This document shows positions 1-6,270 of a DNA stretch of 6,270 bases, in pieces (position 1 is the stretch's first letter; each line of letters begins with the position of its first letter). Position numbers and translations under genes: made by a program. This stretch comes from Streptosporangiaceae bacterium (GTDB taxonomy: Bacteria > Actinomycetota > Actinomycetes > Streptosporangiales > Streptosporangiaceae), in NCBI GenBank assembly GCA_030043395.1, contig JASHXW010000170.1, positions 1 to 6,270 on the forward strand. Reading direction: 5' to 3'. A model generated the notes under the pieces. That model did not search any database. It saw only the letters and a list, made by a program, of their open reading frames with translations, and was not told the DNA's origin.

Positions 1-332
1 CTCGGGTAGGCCTGCACGACCCGCCACAACGGCTCGCGCGACAGCTTGCGCAGCGACCTACCCGTCCAGTCGCCGTATCCCACCTCGATTACCCGGTCGT
101 CGGTCTGGACCTCGATCCCGGGCTGCTTAGCAGCGATCGCCTCCGCCGTCTGGGCGCATCGCTCAAGCGGGCTTGAGACGATTGCATCGAGCCGGACTCC
201 GCACAGTCGCTCCGCAACAGCCGCCGCCTGCGCGCGACCCCTGTCGTCCAGCGATATGCCTGGTGTACGGCCGGACAAGGCCGAGCCGGTAGCTGCTGTC
301 AGGCCGTGCCGCACGATCAGAACCAAGGTCAC
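1..332 (-). CDS. Histidine phosphatase family protein (phosphoglycerate-mutase-like), C-terminus off the window
   Basis: The minus strand encodes 110 codons from a GTG at 332 to the window edge. The N-terminus reads VTLVLIVRHG, the RHG signature of the histidine phosphatase superfamily; H9 would be the phospho-accepting histidine and R8 its phosphate-binding partner. The segment SGRTPGISLDDRGRAQA (residues 20-36) and SSPLERCAQTA (53-63, R58 as second phosphate-binding arginine) are typical of the family. E83 in the EVGYGDWTG stretch sits where the acid/base glutamate is expected. The second catalytic histidine lies beyond the window. The start is fixed by an in-frame TAG at 342-344, four codons upstream; no good Shine-Dalgarno is visible. 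Family context: the N-terminus resembles the actinobacterial MSMEG_4193-type putative phosphomutases, from memory only. The substrate is unknown. It begins 25 bases after the FHA gene stop, so co-transcription is plausible. Confidence 0.85.
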   Translation of the reverse strand, partial: MTLVLIVRHGLTAATGSALSGRTPGISLDDRGRAQAAAVAERLCGVRLDAIVSSPLERCAQTAEAIAAKQPGIEVQTDDRVIEVGYGDWTGRSLRKLSREPLWRVVQAYP

Positions 333-357
333 GGACTGACTCTACGGCGTGCCAGCG

Positions 358-1017
358 CTAGAGCGTGCTCCTCGCGCGGTCGCTGATCACGAACGTGACT
401 GAGCCGAAGGAGACCTGGTCGCCCGGCCGCACGGGAACCCCGGTCGTGACGCGCCAGCCGTTCAGCCGTGTCCCGTTGGTCGATCCGAGGTCGGAGAGCA
501 GCCAGTCCTCGTCCTTGCGGTACAGGCGGGCGTGCCAGCGCGAGACGCTCAGGTCAGCTAGCGTGAAGTCGCAGGCCATCGCGCGGCCGATGGTGAACCG
601 GCGGTCAGTCTGTGGTGGCAGCCACAGCGGCGGGAGCGGCGCGTCCTGGCGGGCAAGCGCCTGCCGTGGCGGGGTCACCTGCGGCGTGGCCGAGCCTGCC
701 GAGCCGGTGAAGGCCTGCCTGAGCAGCGCAAGGCGTTCCCTGATCCGAGTACCGACGCCGCGCCGCGCGGATGCCACGGGCGCGGGCAGGTCGGTGAAGA
801 GCACGGACAGTTCCGCCCGGTCCTTGGCCTGCATTGCGGCGTTCATCCGGACCAGGAACGTGTCCTGGCTCAGCCTGCCCTCGGCGAACCGGTCCCTGAG
901 CTGGCCGATTGCCTCGTCGCGTTCGGCATCGGAGGCACGCAACCCGTCATTGTCGTCCGCGAGACGATCACTGGACGCCCGCATACCAGAAGTATCGGGC
1001 CGGGCGATTGCGCGCAC
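358..1017 (-). CDS. DUF1707 and FHA domain protein
   Basis: A 219-residue protein with two recognisable parts. Residues about 26-78 (starting LRASDAERDEAI, ending near FTDLPAP) match the DUF1707 (SHOCT-like) domain common at the N-termini of actinobacterial proteins. A basic, Pro/Ala-rich linker (about 80-135) follows. Residues about 140-212 form a forkhead-associated domain with the conserved GR (144-145), S159..H162 and GSTNGT (178-183) motifs that contact phosphothreonine peptides, so binding should be intact. No membrane segment or signal peptide is visible, so it is probably cytosolic. The start is uncertain: GTG at 1017 gives the full reading frame, while an ATG at 984 (residue 12) would still keep DUF1707 whole, and neither has a strong Shine-Dalgarno. 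No Ser/Thr kinase lies in the window; the next gene is a histidine phosphatase. Inferred role: phosphorylation-dependent adaptor or regulator; partner unknown. Confidence 0.88.
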   Translation of the reverse strand: MRAIARPDTSGMRASSDRLADDNDGLRASDAERDEAIGQLRDRFAEGRLSQDTFLVRMNAAMQAKDRAELSVLFTDLPAPVASARRGVGTRIRERLALLRQAFTGSAGSATPQVTPPRQALARQDAPLPPLWLPPQTDRRFTIGRAMACDFTLADLSVSRWHARLYRKDEDWLLSDLGSTNGTRLNGWRVTTGVPVRPGDQVSFGSVTFVISDRARSTL

Positions 1018-1047
1018 AAGGCACTTGGAATCGGCGGCCTCACCGCG

Positions 1048-1066
1048 CCGTGCCTGGAAAGCACGG
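1048..1066 (-). other. Short inverted repeat upstream of the FHA gene
   Basis: CCGTGC (1048-1053) and GCACGG (1061-1066) form a perfect 6-bp stem with a 7-base loop. It lies 31 bases upstream of the GTG of the FHA gene and has no following T-run. It could be part of a leader structure or an operator, or it could be chance in GC-rich DNA. Confidence 0.3.
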
Positions 1067-1092
1067 TCGTTACCGGCCTTTAGCTCGCAGCG

Positions 1093-1113
1093 AGCCCGGC
1101 GTGCAGCCCGGCG
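1093..1113. repeat. 9-bp direct repeat, 12-bp period
   Basis: AGCCCGGCG occurs at 1093-1101 and again at 1105-1113, separated by TGC. The first copy partly overlaps the small palindrome GCTCGCAGCGAGC at 1083-1095, and the second overlaps the hairpin at 1108-1133. The roughly one-helical-turn period is compatible with a regulator site upstream of the FHA gene, but chance is also credible in DNA this rich in G and C. Confidence 0.35.
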
Positions 1114-1133
1114 CTTCGCCCTCGCAGCACCGG
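1108..1133 (-). terminator. Possible T-less terminator hairpin after the ATPase gene
   Basis: CCGGCGCT (1108-1115) and AGCACCGG (1126-1133) form an 8-bp stem with one G-T pair and a 10-base loop, beginning 11 bases after the TAG stop (1145-1147) of the fused ATPase gene. The position suits a transcription end, and actinobacteria often use GC-rich hairpins lacking a T-tract, but no T-run follows, so this is only a candidate. Confidence 0.35.
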
Positions 1134-1144
1134 CCTCACTGTGG

Positions 1145-3295
<2,151 letters not shown>

Positions 3296-3300
3296 GGGTG

Positions 3301-3306
3301 CTCCTT
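3301..3306 (-). promoter_or_regulatory. Shine-Dalgarno for the fused ATPase gene
   Basis: On the minus strand AAGGAG lies five bases before the GTG at 3295. It supports the GTG start, which otherwise would be ambiguous, and shows independent ribosome entry after the 54-base gap from the upstream permease gene. Confidence 0.8.
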
Positions 3307-3349
3307 GTTCGGGATCGTTAAGGCAGGGTCGGGGTCTGGTTCGCGATGA

Positions 3350-4264
3350 CTAGCGGCGGCGCAGCCGCACGTCCAGTGCATCCCGCAGCGCGTCGCCGAC
3401 CAGGTTCAGCGCCATGACGGTGAGCACGATGCACAGGCCGACCGGATAGACCTCCCACCAGTAGCCGTTCAGCAAGTTGGTCGTCCCGTTAGAGAGCTCG
3501 TCGCCCCAGTCGAACGTCGGGTAGGTGATGCCGAAGCCGAGGAAGCCGAGCACGGCCACCAGCAAGATCGCGTCGGCGACCTGGAACGTGATGTTCACGA
3601 TGACGACGCTGAGCGCATTCGGTATCAGGTGGCGCAGCACCAGCCGGCTCCTGCTCGCGCCCGCTGCCCTGGCTGCCGATATGAAGTCGCGGACGCGCAG
3701 CGTCAGCACCTCGCCGCGGACCAGCCGGGACGGGACCAGCCAGGAGAACAGGCCGATGATGAGGGCGAGCGTCAGCACGCTCGATCCCCACTTGGCGCCG
3801 ACGATCAGGACGACGAACAGCAGGGGCACCGACAAGATGATGTCGACGACCCGCATCATCAGGCCGTCGAGCAGGCCCCCAGCGAGGCCCGCGATCGCGC
3901 CCCACAGCGTGCCGACGACGGTGGCGATCGCCGCTGCCAGCATGCCGATCTCCAGCGAGGCCTGGCCACCGAGCATGAGCTCCTTGAGGATGTCGAAGCC
4001 GTCCTGGTCAGCCCCGAGCGGGGCGCCCTGCACCGGTGGTGAGTTGGCCAGGCCGAGATTGGACACGCTGGCGTTGCCGTGGTAGAAGAGCGGGCCTAGC
4101 CAGCTGAAGAGGACGAAGAAGATGAGGATGGCCACGCCGAGGATGGCCAGCCTGTTCTTGGCGAACTCCCGCAGGCCCAGCCGCCAGCCGCTCTGGATGA
4201 CGGTGACCTCGCCGCCCTCTGCCATGGGCTCGGGGATGATCGGCTGAAGAGTTGGCGCTACCAC
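3350..4264 (-). CDS. oppC: Peptide ABC transporter permease, OppC/DppC type
   Basis: A 304-residue inner-membrane permease of the usual length for OppC/DppC. The N-terminal cytoplasmic segment ends in the GLREFAKNRLAILG motif typical of the OppC N-terminal domain. Predicted helices by hydrophobicity: about 38-58, 103-125, 136-156, 160-180, 222-246 and 271-291. The cytoplasmic EAA-type coupling loop is at about 193-217 (DFISAARAAGASRSR, then H212 and P215), where the ATPase docks. The protein ends DALDVRLRRR, where this family usually has DPRLR; V299 replaces the common proline, probably harmless. The GTG start has AGGAGG five bases upstream. It follows the OppB-like gene by 39 bases and precedes the ATPase by 54. 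With the OppB-like protein it should form the translocation path. OppC cannot be told from DppC here. Confidence 0.94.
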   Translation of the reverse strand: MVAPTLQPIIPEPMAEGGEVTVIQSGWRLGLREFAKNRLAILGVAILIFFVLFSWLGPLFYHGNASVSNLGLANSPPVQGAPLGADQDGFDILKELMLGGQASLEIGMLAAAIATVVGTLWGAIAGLAGGLLDGLMMRVVDIILSVPLLFVVLIVGAKWGSSVLTLALIIGLFSWLVPSRLVRGEVLTLRVRDFISAARAAGASRSRLVLRHLIPNALSVVIVNITFQVADAILLVAVLGFLGFGITYPTFDWGDELSNGTTNLLNGYWWEVYPVGLCIVLTVMALNLVGDALRDALDVRLRRR

Positions 4265-4269
4265 TGCGG

Positions 4270-4275
4270 CCTCCT
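4270..4275 (-). promoter_or_regulatory. Shine-Dalgarno for the OppC-type gene
   Basis: On the minus strand AGGAGG, a perfect consensus, lies five bases before the GTG at 4264. This decides the GTG start over the internal ATG at codon 14. Confidence 0.85.
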
Positions 4276-4303
4276 GACTCGCCGGAAGTGCCTCGCCCGC
4301 ATG

Positions 4304-5263
4304 TCAGGCGATCCTGATGCGCGGGTCGGCGACGGTGAGCGCGATGTCAGCGACGTAGTTGCCGACGACGGTGAGAACTCCGCCCATAAGGGTATATGCG
4401 AGCAGGATCGGATAATCCTCGTTGTTCAGCGCGTTGATGAACATGATCCCGAGGCCAGGCCAGTTGAACACCTGCTCGGTGATCAGGTTGCCGGCCAGCA
4501 GCGCGGGGATGCTCAGGCCGATGAGCGTCACCATCGGCAGGCACGCGTTGCGCACGAGATGGCGCCACAGGACAAGCCGCTCTGGCAGTCCCTTGGCCCT
4601 GGCTGCCTTGATGTAGTCCTGGGCAAGGGCGTCAAGTGCCGACGAGCGCATATATCGCGAGTAGCCGGCCACCTGGACGAGCGTCAGCGTCGTCACCGGC
4701 AGCACCATCGCGCGCGGGTCGGTGATCGCGCCGATCAGCGAGCTGTCCTGGCTGACCGCCGCCGACGCGCCCACCGGGAAGATGTTCAGGGTCAGCGCGA
4801 AGATCTGGATCAGGATCAGGCCGAGCAGGAAGGTCGGCATCGAGTACAGGACGAATGCGGCGGTGGTGACGGTGTTGTCGCCCAGGGTGTTGCGCTTGAC
4901 GGCCTGGAAGATGCCGACCGGGAAGGCGATGAGGATCGACAGGACCAGGGCCGTGCCGCTGAGGTAGACCGATATTGGCGCGTGCTCTGCGAGCACCTGG
5001 TCCACTGACTGGTTCAGCTTGTAGGACTCGCCGAGGTTGCCGTGCAGCACCTGCCACAGCCAGGAGCCGTATTGCTCGACGAACGGCCGATCGAAGCCGT
5101 TCGCCCTGTTCCACGCGTCAATGGCCTTCAGCGAGGCCTTAGGCCCGAGGATGATGATGCCTGGCGATCCGCCGATGATGTGCAGCATCGCGAATGTCAG
5201 CACCGACAGGCCGAACAAGATGATGACGGATGTGCCCGCCCGCCTGAGCAGGTAAGTGCTCAT
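4304..5263 (-). CDS. oppB: Peptide ABC transporter permease, OppB/DppB type
   Basis: A 319-residue inner-membrane permease, full length for OppB/DppB. It opens with MSTYLLRRAGTSVIILFGLS, the usual short cytoplasmic start leading into helix 1 (about 9-30). A long extracytoplasmic region follows, with GFDRPFVEQYGSWL and GNLGES motifs typical of the family. Further helices: about 100-120, 133-157, 185-203, 240-262 and 285-308. The EAA-type loop DYIKAARAKGLPERLVLWRH (216-235) contacts the ATPase, and ITEQVFNWPGLG (261-272) and the C-terminal DPRIR are family hallmarks. The ATG at 5263 has AAGGA seven bases upstream. It lies 127 bases after the binding-protein gene, with a strong stem-loop between them. 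Partner of the OppC-like permease in the same importer. Opp versus Dpp or another peptide or nickel specificity cannot be decided from the permease. Confidence 0.95.
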   Translation of the reverse strand: MSTYLLRRAGTSVIILFGLSVLTFAMLHIIGGSPGIIILGPKASLKAIDAWNRANGFDRPFVEQYGSWLWQVLHGNLGESYKLNQSVDQVLAEHAPISVYLSGTALVLSILIAFPVGIFQAVKRNTLGDNTVTTAAFVLYSMPTFLLGLILIQIFALTLNIFPVGASAAVSQDSSLIGAITDPRAMVLPVTTLTLVQVAGYSRYMRSSALDALAQDYIKAARAKGLPERLVLWRHLVRNACLPMVTLIGLSIPALLAGNLITEQVFNWPGLGIMFINALNNEDYPILLAYTLMGGVLTVVGNYVADIALTVADPRIRIA

Positions 5264-5270
5264 CTCGGGG

Positions 5271-5275
5271 TCCTT
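5271..5275 (-). promoter_or_regulatory. Shine-Dalgarno for the OppB-type gene
   Basis: On the minus strand AAGGA lies seven bases before the ATG at 5263, supporting that start. Confidence 0.7.
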
Positions 5276-5300
5276 CCCTTGCCCGCGGCTTCCCGGTCAG

Positions 5301-5322
5301 CTGCCAATCGGGGTAATGGCAG
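5301..5322 (-). other. Small hairpin in the binding-protein/permease gap
   Basis: CTGCCA (5301-5306) and TGGCAG (5317-5322) form a 6-bp stem with a 10-base loop, 37 bases upstream of the OppB-type start. The segment CAATCGGGG (5305-5313) is exactly complementary to CCCCGATTG (5358-5366) in the larger stem-loop, so the two hairpins could be replaced by a 9-bp alternative pairing. No T-run follows on the minus strand. Function is not known; it could be a leader structure. Confidence 0.4.
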
Positions 5323-5331
5323 ATACGGGAT

Positions 5332-5375
5332 GCCCGCCGGCAATCAGGGATGTGATTCCCCGATTGCCGGCGGGC
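5332..5375 (-). other. Strong intergenic stem-loop after the binding-protein gene
   Basis: GCCCGCCGGCAATC (5332-5345) pairs perfectly with 5362-5375, a 14-bp stem. After one A/C mismatch the stem continues with GGGA/TCCC (5347-5350 with 5357-5360) and closes on a 6-base loop. It starts 15 bases after the TAA stop of the binding-protein gene. No T-run follows on the minus strand, so it is not a canonical intrinsic terminator. Known precedent: hairpins between a binding-protein gene and its permease genes protect the upstream mRNA or partly terminate transcription, giving excess binding protein over membrane parts. That role is inferred here. Confidence 0.75.
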
Positions 5376-5390
5376 GATGCCGCATTGTCC

Positions 5391-6270
5391 TTATGACTTA
5401 GTGAAGTACCACAGTTCTGGGTTGATCGAGAACTGCGGGAGCTCCCAGAACGAGGACTGCGGGCCGGACAGGGTCTTCTTCCAGGCGTAGACGTGATCGG
5501 CGTCTGGCTGGAACAGGGCCGGCAGGTTCTCAGTCAGGTAGGAGGCCTCGTTCTTCACCGCGGTCGGGTTTCCACCGAAGACCGAGGCGTTGATCAGCTT
5601 GTTGGCCTCTGAGCTGCTGTAGCTGCCGATGTTGTACGTGCCCGTGGTGTTGAACACGGTGTTGGTGGTGGGGTACAGCGACTGGGTGAACCCGCCGAAG
5701 TCCTCCATGTACCACTTGTCCTTGTTCGCCGGGACGGCCACGTTGTAGTAGTTCTCCAGGATGTAGTTGAACGACTTGCCGACCAGCGTGATCGGGATGC
5801 CGATGCTCTTCGCGACCGAAGCGAACGAGGTGTCCTCGGTCGTGATGGGCGGTGAGCCGTTGTTGTAGACGAGGGTGAAGGTGAACTTCGTGCCCGCCGG
5901 GATGCCCGCGCCGCAGTCCGCTGCGCCAGTGCCGGCCTTCTCGCAGGTCTGGACGCCGCCCACTTCCTTCCAGCCATGGCTGGCGAGGATCTTCTTAGCG
6001 GTCGACGGGCTGTAGGCGTAGAGCTGGCTCTTGCCGTTCGCCGGAGTGAACGGGCTAGCCGGCAGTGACGGGACCGGGCCGTCCGCCGTCGCGGCGTAGC
6101 CCTTGTAGATGCCCTTGATGTAGCCGGCGCTGTCGACCAGGTGGGCGAGAGCCTGCCTGGCGTAGAGCTGGCCGACGACGTCGTTCCAGTGGTTGGTGGT
6201 GTTCGCGAAGTTGAACACCATGTAGTCCCAGCCGAAGTCCGGGTAGCCGTAGACGTTGAAGCCGCTCTTC
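5391..6270 (-). CDS. oppA: Peptide ABC transporter substrate-binding protein (SBP_bac_5 type), N-terminus off the window
   Basis: The last 292 codons of an extracytoplasmic solute-binding protein are present, ending TAA at 5391-5393. The frame stays open to the window edge, so the ATG at 6221 is internal (the preceding residues read YGYPDFGWDY). Family features: FNFANTTNHWND then VGQLYARQALAHLVD (start of domain III of family-5 binding proteins), GPVPSLP, and YSPSTAKKILASHGW. Cysteines at fragment positions 109 and 119 (QTCEKAGTGAADCGAG) could form a disulfide, consistent with export. The C-terminus ends with an aromatic-rich stretch (INPELWYFTKS). The signal peptide or lipobox would be in the missing 5' part, so lipoprotein anchoring cannot be checked. 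It is the first gene of the transporter set and should deliver the peptide-like ligand to the permeases. The ligand cannot be inferred from this half. Confidence 0.92.
   Translation of the reverse strand, partial: KSGFNVYGYPDFGWDYMVFNFANTTNHWNDVVGQLYARQALAHLVDSAGYIKGIYKGYAATADGPVPSLPASPFTPANGKSQLYAYSPSTAKKILASHGWKEVGGVQTCEKAGTGAADCGAGIPAGTKFTFTLVYNNGSPPITTEDTSFASVAKSIGIPITLVGKSFNYILENYYNVAVPANKDKWYMEDFGGFTQSLYPTTNTVFNTTGTYNIGSYSSSEANKLINASVFGGNPTAVKNEASYLTENLPALFQPDADHVYAWKKTLSGPQSSFWELPQFSINPELWYFTKS

Larger units (their letters stand above)
1018..1144. other. Intergenic region between ATPase gene and FHA gene
   Basis: These 127 bases separate the end of the transporter operon from the FHA gene. 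They hold three short inverted repeats and a close direct repeat (described separately). I looked for -10/-35-like hexamers on the minus strand and found none convincing, and there is no T-run after any hairpin. A change of transcription unit here is inferred from the hairpins and from the change in gene function, not shown. Confidence 0.5.

Noticed and set aside
4301..5008. Plus-strand open frame of 235 codons opposite the OppB-type gene
   Set aside because: Highly charged translation rich in D, R and Q with no recognisable motif; a shadow of the permease frame.
5332..5375. The strong stem-loop as a canonical Rho-independent terminator
   Set aside because: No T-run follows on the minus strand, and genes of the same transporter continue downstream with good ribosome-binding sites.
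5391..6221. Reading the binding-protein gene as starting at the ATG at 6221
   Set aside because: The frame stays open to the window edge and the residues before this methionine fit the family, so the gene is 5'-truncated by the window and not a short protein.

Overview
The window is GC-rich (by eye roughly two thirds G+C). All six protein-coding genes lie on the minus strand, so the gene order reads from high to low coordinates. An actinobacterium is the most likely source. The reasons are the base composition, the frequent GTG starts (four of the five starts visible in the window), the DUF1707-FHA fusion protein, and a histidine phosphatase resembling the actinobacterial MSMEG_4193-type family. 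The species cannot be named from the sequence.

Right part (6270 to 1145): an ABC importer of the oligopeptide/dipeptide (Opp/Dpp) type in the standard order. It starts with a substrate-binding protein whose 5' end lies outside the window. Two six-helix permeases (OppB-like, OppC-like) follow, then one long protein joining the two ATPases (OppD-like and OppF-like) through an alanine-rich linker. Gaps are 127, 39 and 54 bases, and each downstream gene has a clear Shine-Dalgarno sequence, so this looks like one transcription unit. The binding protein would capture a peptide-like solute outside the membrane, the permeases would form the channel, and the fused ATPase would drive transport. The substrate cannot be read from the sequence. 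The gap after the binding-protein gene holds a 14-bp perfect stem-loop without a T-run, plus a smaller hairpin that could pair with it in an alternative fold.

Gap 1144-1018: 127 bases with three short inverted repeats and a 9-bp direct repeat. It probably separates the transporter operon from the next unit, but no convincing promoter or canonical terminator is visible.

Left part (1017 to 1): a DUF1707-FHA protein, probably a phosphothreonine-binding signalling protein, followed after 25 bases by the first 110 codons of a histidine phosphatase that runs off the window. These two may be co-transcribed.

Nothing in the window amounts to a clearly new system. The items most worth a second look are the intergenic stem-loops after the binding-protein gene, the duplicated four-cysteine motif in the fused ATPase, and the FHA/phosphatase pairing.
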